A DNA stretch of 64,000 nt from CAZFER01 sp964517495 (GCA_964517495.1 CAZFER010000024.1:1-64000), one strand, 5' to 3'. Shown: positions 37,025 to 47,547, numbered from the stretch's first letter. Translations and numbers: made by a program. Notes: generated by a model not told the origin, from the letters alone.

Positions 37025-38091
37025 TATGAATCTCCATCCTTTGATTGATTATTGGCTAAATTTTGTTGTGGCCAAATCATGCGGTTGGGTTTACGCCGGG
37101 TGGGGTAAGCTGCGGCTTTGTAATTTCCCTTAATGGTGGCGTTTTTTAGAATTACCCGGCCGGTGCTGATCGCTTCGGGCAGGCTGCCTTCTTTCACCGA
37201 CGGAGTAAAATGGAGTGACCGCGCGTTGTGGATATCAAAATTGGGATCACCCGGTTTCCAGCCTTGAACCAAATTGGCATCCATATTACACGAGACCAAA
37301 AGCGCCCGTCCGCCAATTTGCCGCGCTCCTCCGCTATCGCCACCGGCGGGAACATCCTGATAGGCATGTAGACTGACATCTTCGGGTTTATCGGTTTTTT
37401 GCAGATGGATGGATGACTTATCCGGCTTGGAAAATTTGCGTTCCCGCGGCGAGGGAAGATTAACCAGATTATCCAACTGCATTCGCTCAGATTGCATATT
37501 AGGTGGGAGATTCGCAAGCGAAGGCAATTCTTCCATTGGGTTTCGGCGTTTGGCCGATAAGACACGTTCCCTTTTCTTCCGGGTTTTCTCCCACCATATC
37601 TTTTCAGGTTCCCGGATCACCATCGCCAGGCTTTGGTTGAGAAAGGGAATAATCGTCCCCGCATTAAATTTTGTTTGAAGCGTTCGGCTATTTTTCCATA
37701 TGTCTTCACGAATTAAAAAAAGAGGCCCGCCCAATTGATAAACCCACTCATCAACAAGTTCAGGATTGATAGTGTTGGTTTGATTATCGATAAGAACATA
37801 AAAAAGAAATGGCAAATGTCCGATTTCCCTCACCGCGGTTTGGGTCCATGATTGAAGAAGCATTAATGTTTCTTCTTCGTTGGACGGTTGCCCGTTGGCC
37901 ACGATTTGAGCGAAACGGTCTTCAGGAGTTTTAATCACATTTAGGTTGGTTTGAGCATGGGGATTGAGCGCCTGCGCGATTCGGTTGACATGCCTTTGCA
38001 CCCACGGTTCGGGATCATGGAGGTGGAGCACATTCGTTAGGATTTCCCTGTCGAATCGCGTGGTTAGCAAGACACTCAGATGATAATTCAT
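37024..38091 (-). CDS. Hypothetical protein, first gene of an unknown pair
   Basis: A 355-aa protein from the ATG at 38091, which has a strong GGGGGGA 2-7 bases before it; the frame extends 11 residues further up without a good ribosome site. The N-terminal half is globular (VDEWVYQLGGPLFLIREDI). A basic, proline-rich, disordered region follows (~175-255). The C-terminal part reads GGARQIGGRALLVSCNMDAN and then GWKPGDPNFDIHNARSLHF. I recognise no family and see no membrane segments. It is coupled to the 110-aa gene by a one-base overlap. Confidence 0.6.
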   Translation of the reverse strand: MNYHLSVLLTTRFDREILTNVLHLHDPEPWVQRHVNRIAQALNPHAQTNLNVIKTPEDRFAQIVANGQPSNEEETLMLLQSWTQTAVREIGHLPFLFYVLIDNQTNTINPELVDEWVYQLGGPLFLIREDIWKNSRTLQTKFNAGTIIPFLNQSLAMVIREPEKIWWEKTRKKRERVLSAKRRNPMEELPSLANLPPNMQSERMQLDNLVNLPSPRERKFSKPDKSSIHLQKTDKPEDVSLHAYQDVPAGGDSGGARQIGGRALLVSCNMDANLVQGWKPGDPNFDIHNARSLHFTPSVKEGSLPEAISTGRVILKNATIKGNYKAAAYPTRRKPNRMIWPQQNLANNQSKDGDS

Positions 38092-38198
38092 ATTCCCCCC
38101 AAGGGTTAGGGTCAATGTCATCAAGTTAAGACTATATTGAATCGTTGAATTGGGAGGGCAAATCTCCTGATGAGCCGGTTTACATGAAAACGGCGCGA

Positions 38199-38217
38199 CG
38201 GGAGCCTCGCCCTCCCT
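38199..38217. repeat. Dispersed GC-rich intergenic repeat, copy 2
   Basis: The same 19 bases as at 3-21, in the 284-base gap between two minus-strand genes. The rest of the gap shows no gene that I would support. Confidence 0.5.
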
Positions 38218-38375
38218 TTTCAGTTAATGACATTGTGGCAAGGGTTGTTGAAAAATATAACCCCCAATTTCCGAGTAAAGAAATATTACACGTAGACATT
38301 TTCTCAATAATAGCGAGCGATGTCAACCGAATAAACGATTCTTTCTTCGTATTTTAACCCAGAGACAAATTTCTC

Positions 38376-39554
38376 TTATTCTACCCGGATTAACATTAGG
38401 GTAAAATCATCCATTCGGTCTGAGCCAGCTCGGAATATTTCGGTATCCTGATAGATCGTTTGGGTGATCACTTCTGGGGAAGTGCGCACATTGCGTTCGA
38501 AGATTTCAATCAATCGTTGAGCTCCATAAAATTCTCGTTCGGGATTCAACACATCTGTCACTCCATCAGTGTATAACAATAACTGATCGCCTCGGGACAA
38601 GGTAGCCGTAAATTCTCTATAGCCACCTGTGTTGAAGGTTCGAAGTGGAAAGCCAGGATCGGTCTTCATAAATGCAACCCGATTTTCTTTGGCATCATAC
38701 ATTAGTATGGGATGATGACCTGCGGAAGCATATGTTAATTCCAATGTGGTTAAATCCAAAACCGCGTAAAACATTGTGACAAAGTGATCCGATGATAGAT
38801 GATCATTGAGTTTGTCATTAAAAACATTCAAAGCCTTCTGTGGGCTTAGAATATTGGCGGAGAACTCTTTCACCGCCATTTGGGTTAGTGCCATCACCAC
38901 CGCTGCTGAAACGCCATGTCCGGCGATATCCGCCATCACAATTCCCCAATGATTATCATCAATGGGTAAAATATCATAGTAATCTCCCCCTGCCTGCATT
39001 GAGGGCTGGTAATGGGCGGCGATACGAATATTGGGATGTGAGGGAAACTTTCGGGGCAAAAAGGAACGCTGAATCTGTCCGACGATGCTAATTTCCTTTT
39101 CAATAATGCGGTGGGCGCGGGCGAGCCGGTCATGCGCCTCACGTAAATTATCCTGCAAACCTTGAATACGCAGTAAACCTCGGATACGGGCTAATAATTC
39201 CTGCTCTTTTACTGGTCGAAGAATAAAATCATCAACACCATCCTCGGTCCCCACAGGAAAGTTTTCGAGATGATCCACATCACTTAATGCTATTACTGGA
39301 ATATAATTGCCGCTCGTTAAGGTGTAGGATTTTATCTCATGGCATACTTTCGATACATCCCATTGTTGGGACACCAAATCCAACAATACCAAGTCTGCTT
39401 TAAAATGCTTGATGGTATTATTGGTTGTACCAACATTCAAATCCAACACCACTTCATACTCAGAATCATGTAGCAATTGCTGAATCTGATTGGAAGTATC
39501 GTGGGTATCTGCAATAATTAAAATTTTTCTTCGAGTCTTTTCATTTTCAATCAC
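38376..39554 (-). CDS. Response regulator with PP2C (RsbU/SpoIIE-type) phosphatase output
   Basis: A 392-aa cytosolic signalling protein. Residues 9-130 are a receiver domain: acidic pair at IIADTHD, phospho-acceptor Asp59 in DLVLLDLVS, and the conserved Lys in LRPVKEQEL. A helical linker (130-165) leads to the PP2C domain with intact metal motifs AGGDYYDIL, MADIAGHGVSA, LYTDGVTDVLN and MDDFTLML. Such proteins dephosphorylate STAS-domain anti-sigma antagonists on receipt of a phosphate. No kinase or antagonist lies next to it. It is separated from its neighbours by gaps of 240-280 bases. Confidence 0.9.
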   Translation of the reverse strand: MIENEKTRRKILIIADTHDTSNQIQQLLHDSEYEVVLDLNVGTTNNTIKHFKADLVLLDLVSQQWDVSKVCHEIKSYTLTSGNYIPVIALSDVDHLENFPVGTEDGVDDFILRPVKEQELLARIRGLLRIQGLQDNLREAHDRLARAHRIIEKEISIVGQIQRSFLPRKFPSHPNIRIAAHYQPSMQAGGDYYDILPIDDNHWGIVMADIAGHGVSAAVVMALTQMAVKEFSANILSPQKALNVFNDKLNDHLSSDHFVTMFYAVLDLTTLELTYASAGHHPILMYDAKENRVAFMKTDPGFPLRTFNTGGYREFTATLSRGDQLLLYTDGVTDVLNPEREFYGAQRLIEIFERNVRTSPEVITQTIYQDTEIFRAGSDRMDDFTLMLIRVE

Positions 39555-39793
39555 TTTCTCAGATTCCTTTTTTCTTGGGTTCCAAACTAATGCAATACAG
39601 TTAAATAAAAAATAAGAAACAATAACCCATCAACCCGAATAAACAAAAAGAATCGATTGAGTCTCTCTCTATTTCACCTCTTGGTTATTAAGCTATCTAT
39701 CTATATATGAAAATTGTACCCGAACTCAACAAGAAGTGTATCGTCCAGATACAATTTTTCAAAAAAATTACACATTTTATTAAATCTTAATTT

Positions 39794-42700
39794 TTAATCC
39801 GAAGGCAAACCAATTAAAATCTCTCGATTTTCCGCTTGGTCCACTAAACGGCAAAACTCAACAAATCCTTTATAATTCTCAGATTGTATGGTTTGTGGAG
39901 GGATAAGAAACGAGCGCCGAACCACAATCGACGAGCCGTCCCAGCCGTAAAACAATGAGTAGTAACCATATTCATTTAAAAGGAGGGTATTTTCTGGTAA
40001 TTGAATTAATGCATCTTTTTCCAGAAAGCTGGATACATCATACCGCAGTACCAATGGATCCCTCACCGGGCTGTGCTTGAATTCAATAGGAAAAGCACGG
40101 GTTGGTTCACTTACCAGGGAGGAGGCTTCAGCAGGTGCTAAAACGGGATTGATTTTGTATATTTGCTTGTTCTGAAAGGCTTCATCAAGGGATTTATTCT
40201 GATCCAAACTTGCTTGAACAATCTTAACCACATCCGGCATGTTACCAGAAAAGACCAAACGCAATGGGCGGGATAAGTTTTCTTCATCCTTCATGGAATA
40301 TTCCTGGATTTGTATGCCGGCCAAGTCGCGTGAGATTTGAGCATCAGCCAACCGTTTACGCACTTCGGGATTGGCCAACAATTCACGAACCTGCTGGTCA
40401 TATAGGACATCATAGGTAAATGTTCCTTCCACGGCAGCAGTGCCATCCAGATTGAGCGCAAGTCGAACCTCTCGCTGAAGAAGTCCACTCTCCCATAAAT
40501 CTTTTTCAAGCGGTTCAAAATATGGAACGGGCCCGTCAAACACAAATCCCACAAACTTTTTAACCGCCGGGTCAAGTCGGTTGATAGGAGCAAATCGGCT
40601 GGCGAAATCGGTGAAGAATGGTTGGTCAAGCCCTGGTTGAGTGGGAATCTTTAACAATAAATGGCCAGGGAAAGTGGGATAAGGCATAGGGCGGAAACCA
40701 TCGTTTTCATCATTTTCCAGTGCTAAGACCAGCTGAGTGTTTATTTCCCCTTTTTTTAACAATTGATTGGCTAGTCGGATTTTTTGATAGCGTCCACCTG
40801 CTTTTAAAGCGACGGAATCCGCTGTGGTTTGCCCACCACCGGATTCTTCAATATTTTCCCGTATCCAATTATATACCTGTTGAACGTAATCCGATTTGGA
40901 TTCTGAGGCATCCTGTAACTCTTTGGCTAGTGCATCTAATTCTTGAGATTTTTCTTCATAACCCGTCAATGAACTTCGTTGACGTTCTGCAAAGATCAGC
41001 CAATCCGGGCAGGTGGTCCATTGTAAAGATGGAACCCGCTCGGAGAGAGGTGGGGAGAAGCGTTCCGGTTTCAAACCATCCTGCATCCTATTTTCCCAAT
41101 CATAAACAATTCGTTCTCCGTCACGGGTAATGTCAACAGGGAAGTCTTCTGGATTGCTATCCAAATTAAGAGGGATGTTTTCCGGACGCACAATGGTCAA
41201 TTTGGAAAGCAGCATAGGATCATCATCTGAACCGAAGAAATAGCCGCCGGAAGTGTAATTAACTCCCGGATCATTACGCCCAGTGCGTTCCAAATAGGCA
41301 TATTCAACAATGGCTCCCTCTTCCAAACCGTACATGGAAAGGGATTGCTCCCCACCCAAATCCTGAACATGAGAGACCGCCCATTCTGTTTCATCCGGTG
41401 TAATTGTTCGAGCTTTGATCAATTCAATATTTGATCCTTGAGGGATAACCACTTCGGCCCATTTTTTCATACCTTCCTGATTCATGATTTTTATGGCCTG
41501 GTGAATGTATTGGTCATAAGTACCATCCTCGTGCAAGTTCAACACCATAATATCCAGAAGGTAAATGACCGATGCGCGTGAATCATTCCATTTATCCGCT
41601 TTGGTGATGTCGACATCCTCTAATTGCACATCGTATTTCATATAAGGAAAATCACGTTCTCCTTCCACATCCCTAAAAAAGCGAAAGGCTTTAGTGGCTG
41701 AAGGGAATCGTTCACGCATCTCTTTATACATCTCTTTGGTCTTTTCAGTATTTCCAGCCAGGTAAGCCAACGAGGCTAGCCGTTCCATCGGTTGAGAATG
41801 CTCCGGAAAGCGCTCATGCAATTTTGAATACCACTGTGCCGCTTGATCCAGTTCTCCAAGATTTTCTAACAAACTGCCGTATAGTAGAGCGTATTCTAAC
41901 TTATGAGGATGAATATTCATCGCTCGCTTAAAGAGTTGTTTCAAGTCCACCTTTTCCATGACTTTGTGAGGATATTGAATACCCCGGTTCAATGCAGCCG
42001 TAAAAGCGGGATATTCATTTAAGGCTTGAACGATATATTCCACCGCCTCCCTGACATTATTGTTGTTTTCATGGAATTCATATAAATGCCGATAGACTTC
42101 AAGCGAGGGTAAGAACTCTTCAATTGAGCGTTCATAATAAATTAGTGAATCCACCCGAAACTGTTTCCTGACATACAATCCCGCATAGGCATAATCAATC
42201 GTACCTTGATATCCCCGCTGACGGATACCGGGATGAGCTTCCAAATGGTCATTGATCAGTTCCAGTGCCTGATCGGTTTGATCACGATCCATATAATAGG
42301 TTAATAAACCTATGAGCGATCCCCTTGAATTGGGATACAATTCCAGCGCTTTCTTTAATGCCGTTTCCGCTTCTCGATGGAAACGGGCTTTTGAGCCAGA
42401 CCGGCTATTGGCCTGACGTAAATTGAGCTCACCCTGCAATTCATACAACAAGGCATAATCTGGTTCCAGTTCAATTGCCTGGTGAACTTCCGCTTTTGCG
42501 GCGTCATATTCACGCCGATCCATATGCCAGACCGCATATAAAATGTGGTTAATCACTTTTTCAGATTGGCTGGTGCTTTCAATCTTTTCATTAAAGGGTA
42601 AGTAGGATGCAATCCCACGATATTCACGCTGCATCGGTTGATAGGCTTCAAACGGTGCGAGAGGTATATTCAATAAATCGTTCTTGTCGAAAGGAACGCT

Positions 42701-43639
42701 TTTAATATTCAGAGGTTCATCATTTAACGTTTGCAAAGTGGTTCGAATCCATGGTGAACCACCCTGCCGTGATTTAATTACGAGTAAATTACGCCCTTTT
42801 TTAAGTGTCACGGTAAGGGAAACAGATTTAGAGGTATCCAAATTCTTACCGGCCTTTTCAAGGATGGGTATCCCATTCAACCAAACTCGAAAATCGGTGG
42901 GAGAATAAACAGTCAACAAGGCTTCCCTTTTGGCTTTGGCTTCAATGGTATTCAATGCATACGCCACACCGGTGTTAGGATAAACCAACGAATCCATCTC
43001 CAATAAACCAGTTTTATCCACCTCTTGGATAGGATGGATACGTACCTCTTTCTGCCAACCCTGGTAGACTTCATGCCATCCGGTTTCCGGACCGAATGAA
43101 CGATCAAAATCCGTCGAACCATAGCGGCCAAAGGGGCCTACCACATTCCAATGATCGATCAAAATCCCTGCATTTCGTGAAATTTGTTCAATATCGGAAT
43201 CGAAAACCATATTCATGGTTTCTGCCATTCGAAATGACATTTGCTGCCGGTTAGCCAAAGTTGAAGTATTTTTTAATCCCTTTTGCATAGCTGCCAACCG
43301 TTGTTTGGGAAACCAACCCTGCAAGCGTGGATAACTGCTAAACGCCAGATAGCAGGACAACAGAGGGTTGTTGGAATCATGGATGATTAAGTTGGATAAC
43401 TGATCCGCCATGACAGGATAGTTACCCCTTGACCATTCGACGAGTAACAAGCCTAAGAGAGCGGAACGGTTGGAGTCTTCTTCCCAGGCATTGTTGAAGG
43501 CATCTTCAGCCTTATCGATTTCATTGGCAAAAAGAGCTTGCCATGCTCCATCCAAGTCTGTAGCTGCGTTTGGCGTGCTAACCAGCGTTATAAAAAGTGT
43601 TCCTATGAGTGTAATAAAAAATAAACGATTCTTCATCAT
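39794..43639 (-). CDS. TPR/DUF3857/transglutaminase-like giant, nucleophile Cys missing
   Basis: A 1281-aa exported protein. A signal peptide (FFITLIGTLFITLVSTPNA) is followed by TPR repeats (~50-650), a DUF3857 domain (~690-910) and a transglutaminase-like domain (~915-1050). It ends in a domain shared with its upstream neighbour. In that neighbour the nucleophile sits in GDCKDK; here the matching segment is GGRYQK, so the cysteine is gone. A His (FPGHLLLKI, ~992) and Asp (FFTDFASRF) are kept. It is probably a non-catalytic partner or binding protein. Its ATG shares one base with the stop of the upstream gene, so the two are translated together. Confidence 0.75.
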   Translation of the reverse strand: MMKNRLFFITLIGTLFITLVSTPNAATDLDGAWQALFANEIDKAEDAFNNAWEEDSNRSALLGLLLVEWSRGNYPVMADQLSNLIIHDSNNPLLSCYLAFSSYPRLQGWFPKQRLAAMQKGLKNTSTLANRQQMSFRMAETMNMVFDSDIEQISRNAGILIDHWNVVGPFGRYGSTDFDRSFGPETGWHEVYQGWQKEVRIHPIQEVDKTGLLEMDSLVYPNTGVAYALNTIEAKAKREALLTVYSPTDFRVWLNGIPILEKAGKNLDTSKSVSLTVTLKKGRNLLVIKSRQGGSPWIRTTLQTLNDEPLNIKSVPFDKNDLLNIPLAPFEAYQPMQREYRGIASYLPFNEKIESTSQSEKVINHILYAVWHMDRREYDAAKAEVHQAIELEPDYALLYELQGELNLRQANSRSGSKARFHREAETALKKALELYPNSRGSLIGLLTYYMDRDQTDQALELINDHLEAHPGIRQRGYQGTIDYAYAGLYVRKQFRVDSLIYYERSIEEFLPSLEVYRHLYEFHENNNNVREAVEYIVQALNEYPAFTAALNRGIQYPHKVMEKVDLKQLFKRAMNIHPHKLEYALLYGSLLENLGELDQAAQWYSKLHERFPEHSQPMERLASLAYLAGNTEKTKEMYKEMRERFPSATKAFRFFRDVEGERDFPYMKYDVQLEDVDITKADKWNDSRASVIYLLDIMVLNLHEDGTYDQYIHQAIKIMNQEGMKKWAEVVIPQGSNIELIKARTITPDETEWAVSHVQDLGGEQSLSMYGLEEGAIVEYAYLERTGRNDPGVNYTSGGYFFGSDDDPMLLSKLTIVRPENIPLNLDSNPEDFPVDITRDGERIVYDWENRMQDGLKPERFSPPLSERVPSLQWTTCPDWLIFAERQRSSLTGYEEKSQELDALAKELQDASESKSDYVQQVYNWIRENIEESGGGQTTADSVALKAGGRYQKIRLANQLLKKGEINTQLVLALENDENDGFRPMPYPTFPGHLLLKIPTQPGLDQPFFTDFASRFAPINRLDPAVKKFVGFVFDGPVPYFEPLEKDLWESGLLQREVRLALNLDGTAAVEGTFTYDVLYDQQVRELLANPEVRKRLADAQISRDLAGIQIQEYSMKDEENLSRPLRLVFSGNMPDVVKIVQASLDQNKSLDEAFQNKQIYKINPVLAPAEASSLVSEPTRAFPIEFKHSPVRDPLVLRYDVSSFLEKDALIQLPENTLLLNEYGYYSLFYGWDGSSIVVRRSFLIPPQTIQSENYKGFVEFCRLVDQAENREILIGLPSD

Positions 43640-46600
43640 TATTCTTCCATTTTTAACGTGATTTTTTCATCCTGATACAGATCGATTAAACGGCAGAATT
43701 CTCGAAAATCCTGATATCGTTCTTTCTTAACCCGTATGGGTTTAAACACAATCTCTTCCTTTATTTCAACCACCCCGTCATTTAACGTGCATGTCCGGGT
43801 GTAACTCCCAAAATCAGTTTTCAATTCATGGTCTTCAGGCAAATCAACTTGAGCATAACCTTCTGGCAGGGTTAGTTTTTGAATGTTGGTTCGTGTCCAG
43901 GGATAATGCAAAACCAAATCATATTCCCGTTTGGATAAATGGGCATACCGTTGAGATATCGATTCATCAAACACAGTGGAGGGAATTATCATGGTATTGC
44001 CCTGTTTGTTTCCCAATTCGGGTATCTTCATTTCATACGATAAACTTTCCGGAGTGTCATAATCATCCATGTCGGATAGTTTAATGTTTGAAGATTCCGA
44101 CCCGGGATAGTTTCCAGTCAAAACCTGGTCGATTGATTCTTTGGCTTTGGCGGAATTTTCATAAGTGTTCCGAACCACAGGATTATAAAGTCCACGAAAT
44201 TCAGCTGCCCGATAGCCTTCCGCATTTCCGTCAGCATCCAATGTAAGGACGGTGGTATAAACTCCTCCATTATCGTCTGCTGATGTATAGGGAATGCGCT
44301 TGAATTCGTAATCCCCTCCCGGTTTAACGATCAAGCTGTTGGCCCCTGTATCACCCGAGGGTAATTCTGACGCACCAAAAAAGGTGGCTGTCCCATCGAT
44401 CCAGCGTTCTTCACCCTGCACCTCTGGCACATAATAAATGGCGTGATTAAAAATGCCTAAGGAAGGGAGATCGTAATCAATTTCACCCAAATGGGTTGTA
44501 CGCAAGATAACAAAGTGGGCGTCCACTCCTAATTCTTCCAGCATGGCTATTGCCAATACGGCTTTATCCTTACAGTCCCCATATTGTGCATTGCAAATCT
44601 CATCCACTTTGTGGGGCTTATAGCCATGGATTCCAAATTCCAAACCAAGATAGCGTACGCCAGTGTTTACCCATGCGTTGACGGCTTTGACCTTATCCCA
44701 CTTGCTGAGTTCATCTTCCGGCCCCATCCCGTGTTTACTTTTATATTCCTCGACCACCTTATCAACGCGCTCTTTTACCACTGGCCCGCTGATCAACTGA
44801 TCTTTCATCAAATTCCAGTACCATTCGGTCATATCCGACCAGCTTTTAAAGGTGGATATTTTGATATAGGGAATGATTTCTGTTACAGAGGGCATTAACG
44901 GCTCGCGTGGGATGGTGGGCAATTCACGATGAATCCATTGATATACACGCTGATTCCCTAATTCGGCCAATTTAGGTTTTTGCATTAGCCTGTCAGGATC
45001 TGTCTTTACCGATTCAGGATAATTTGGTAGGGTATATTTCCAATAAAAATCTCGTGATTTAGGCGTAATCAGAACAAATTCGGAATGCACAGTCGGTTCA
45101 AGGTACATACTGCCCACATAATATATATGGCCAAAGTAATCGGCATAGATGTTTTCGACTGTCTTTTTCTTTTCATATTCCAATTCCAACACAGAACCTT
45201 TTTCCAAGGCGGGGAATTGTATGATGGCTACGTTATAGTCCTGATATAAACGATCCGCGGCATCCGAAGCGGATGAGGTACTGCGGTGCTGAGGGGCGGG
45301 AGCGTCAATATATGTACCATCCGGTTTCCAAACACGTGCTTTTATGATACGTACTTCTTCGCGCCCTTCCTCATAATACACTCCACGTACCCGCTGCATA
45401 CGAACACCAGTATCAGTTAATATTTTGATGGCCTCTCGTACGGTTTCGCTGGCGTTACCGTTGGGATGCACCTTGATAATTTCTTGGTGCAGAAGGGTTA
45501 CAAAATTGGCTTTGGATATATCCAGCGAATCGGGAATTTCAATCGTCTGCCATTCCTCTAAATAGGGGGAAGCATAATTTTCTTCCTCTGGCCGCAGGAA
45601 TTCCTTGTAGTTCAAGCACCAGGGATCAGATGGTTTGCTTTGCAGAGCCAGGTTTAGTTCTTGCAGCGATTCAGCATCATGCCCAAGGGCATGGTGTGCC
45701 ACAGCGGCCAGGCGATGCAGTTCATAATCATCCGGCGAAATGATTAATGCTTCATTAATCTCTTCAAGCGCGCGCTCGTAATATTCCTTGGTTAGTAATT
45801 TATGAACCAGGTCAATCGTACCTGTAATCGAAAAAGGATTCTGTCGACGTTCATATACCAATAGCTCCTGTACTTTTTCTTTCTCACTCTCTTGCAGGGC
45901 ATGATTTCTTATGCGATTCAATGCGCTGGAAGAAAGTGGAGATTCCTTTAGAATTTCCTTTGCCATAGCCAACTGTTCCTCATGGGTCATAGCAAAGCGA
46001 CCAAAATTCAATAGCAATTTTTTCGCCTCGATCCCAGCGGAATCCTGAATGGATTTAAGCAGTTCAACGGCTGCTTCCCGCAAACCTTTTGAGTGAAGAA
46101 TTCGGGCTTTTTCCAACCTGGCAGCCACAGGCAGGTCATGAAATTCCTCCCAATGGCGTATAAGTTCCAAACCCTTGGTCGCATACGGAGAGCGTCGGTA
46201 ATAATTTAATAAACTCAAAAAAGCGGCTCGATCATCCAAGTCATATTCCAGCGCCTTGGAATATGCCAATCGTTTTCGATTGTCCTGTTTTTCCACATCT
46301 CCCAAGAGCCGCATCAAAAAGGGATTGCCAGTGAACATGGTGTTTAACTTGGTCAATATAGTGGCCATACTCTGGTCGTTTTCATCTGATACATCCCACT
46401 GTTTAAGCAACAATACGTAAAATAAGCCCAATACCGGTGCCTCTTTCGCTTCACTAACAGCATGCAACTGTTGGAGGGAAATAGGCTCCTGATTAAAGAT
46501 CGCAGGAGATTCCTGATTGGGTAATGGAGTATGTTCTGATAAATCAGGCTTTTGATCTTTTTTGGGGATGTGCAAATACTTAACTTTGTCATTATTCTCA

Positions 46601-47547
46601 GGAATGGCCCGAACAAATGCACCAAATTTTCCACTTTCCCCTGAAGAGACTTTTATAAGTAAGGTATTCCGACCCTTATCCAAGCGTGTATCGACATTGA
46701 CTTGATCCGGCATCACTCCGTGATAGCGTTTAACATCAGTGATCAATTTACCATTTAACCAGGCCTTTAGTGCCCCACCATGGCCAAAGGCAAGCCGGCA
46801 GGATTGTTCTTCTTCTGTTTCAATCCAGGTTACCAGATAGGCGCTCGATTCATGCGAGGGTGAAACCATCGCATGCAAATCGATATAGCCATCATAAGGT
46901 TGGATCTTTAATGGACGCCAATGGACTTTGCGATGGCGGCCTTCGTACTCGGCATTAAGGTCCAAATTGGTTTCCACATCAAATACCCGGTCATGGCCAC
47001 CCTTTTCCGCATTATCGAAGGGACCGCAATACCAAAAACCGGTGAGGAAATTTAACTTGGAATAAGCCTTTTCCGCGTCATCCCATCGCCCCATGTGTTT
47101 CAAAATAAGAGCCTTGGTTGCTTGAATGGAATCTCTGAGATGCGGTGATAGGTCCTCGATTTCCAGGATTTCATCCAAGCGTTTGATAAATTTTTCGCGG
47201 TCTTCCATTTCGGATGCCGCATCCATCGCTTCAAACAGATAAAGCGTGGCTTGCGGTGTGGCATGGCCATACTCAAGGGCCTTCAAAAAACTATCCAACG
47301 ATTCCCGCTCAGTCTTTCGGCTGACCTGCAACATCCCTATCCCGGCATGTGCCAATGCATCGGTGGGATCATCTTCCAGAATCTTACCAAACGAATCGAG
47401 GGCCTTGTCGATATCCCCCACGCGAATCAATTCATTCCAGACCGCTTCACTTTGCTGAGACGCAGAGGCTGCGGCCGGCATTAGCAATACAAAGAACAGT
47501 ACAATATACCTACAAATAAACTTTCGGGTAAAAAATGAAGTGAGCAT
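43639..47547 (-). CDS. Exported TPR/DUF3857/transglutaminase-like giant, catalytic triad intact
   Basis: A 1302-aa exported protein. The start at 47547 is preferred: AAGGA lies 5 bases before it and the product begins with a signal peptide (MLTSFFTRKF, cleavage near AAASA). A frame extending 14 residues further up lacks this. TPR repeats occupy much of 30-660, DUF3857 ~690-920 and the transglutaminase-like domain ~930-1065. The triad is Cys992 (YGDCKDKA), His1035 (FNHAI) and Asp1051 (WIDGTA). The family is common in Bacteroidota and other diderms; its substrate is unknown, though periplasmic protein cross-linking or peptidase action is likely. It is coupled to the cysteine-less paralogue downstream. 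Confidence 0.85.
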   Translation of the reverse strand: MLTSFFTRKFICRYIVLFFVLLMPAAASASQQSEAVWNELIRVGDIDKALDSFGKILEDDPTDALAHAGIGMLQVSRKTERESLDSFLKALEYGHATPQATLYLFEAMDAASEMEDREKFIKRLDEILEIEDLSPHLRDSIQATKALILKHMGRWDDAEKAYSKLNFLTGFWYCGPFDNAEKGGHDRVFDVETNLDLNAEYEGRHRKVHWRPLKIQPYDGYIDLHAMVSPSHESSAYLVTWIETEEEQSCRLAFGHGGALKAWLNGKLITDVKRYHGVMPDQVNVDTRLDKGRNTLLIKVSSGESGKFGAFVRAIPENNDKVKYLHIPKKDQKPDLSEHTPLPNQESPAIFNQEPISLQQLHAVSEAKEAPVLGLFYVLLLKQWDVSDENDQSMATILTKLNTMFTGNPFLMRLLGDVEKQDNRKRLAYSKALEYDLDDRAAFLSLLNYYRRSPYATKGLELIRHWEEFHDLPVAARLEKARILHSKGLREAAVELLKSIQDSAGIEAKKLLLNFGRFAMTHEEQLAMAKEILKESPLSSSALNRIRNHALQESEKEKVQELLVYERRQNPFSITGTIDLVHKLLTKEYYERALEEINEALIISPDDYELHRLAAVAHHALGHDAESLQELNLALQSKPSDPWCLNYKEFLRPEEENYASPYLEEWQTIEIPDSLDISKANFVTLLHQEIIKVHPNGNASETVREAIKILTDTGVRMQRVRGVYYEEGREEVRIIKARVWKPDGTYIDAPAPQHRSTSSASDAADRLYQDYNVAIIQFPALEKGSVLELEYEKKKTVENIYADYFGHIYYVGSMYLEPTVHSEFVLITPKSRDFYWKYTLPNYPESVKTDPDRLMQKPKLAELGNQRVYQWIHRELPTIPREPLMPSVTEIIPYIKISTFKSWSDMTEWYWNLMKDQLISGPVVKERVDKVVEEYKSKHGMGPEDELSKWDKVKAVNAWVNTGVRYLGLEFGIHGYKPHKVDEICNAQYGDCKDKAVLAIAMLEELGVDAHFVILRTTHLGEIDYDLPSLGIFNHAIYYVPEVQGEERWIDGTATFFGASELPSGDTGANSLIVKPGGDYEFKRIPYTSADDNGGVYTTVLTLDADGNAEGYRAAEFRGLYNPVVRNTYENSAKAKESIDQVLTGNYPGSESSNIKLSDMDDYDTPESLSYEMKIPELGNKQGNTMIIPSTVFDESISQRYAHLSKREYDLVLHYPWTRTNIQKLTLPEGYAQVDLPEDHELKTDFGSYTRTCTLNDGVVEIKEEIVFKPIRVKKERYQDFREFCRLIDLYQDEKITLKMEE

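Noticed and set aside
38145..38357. A 70-codon frame containing the GC-rich repeat
   Set aside because: Low-quality translation, no ribosome site, and a repeat element in the middle; more likely non-coding.
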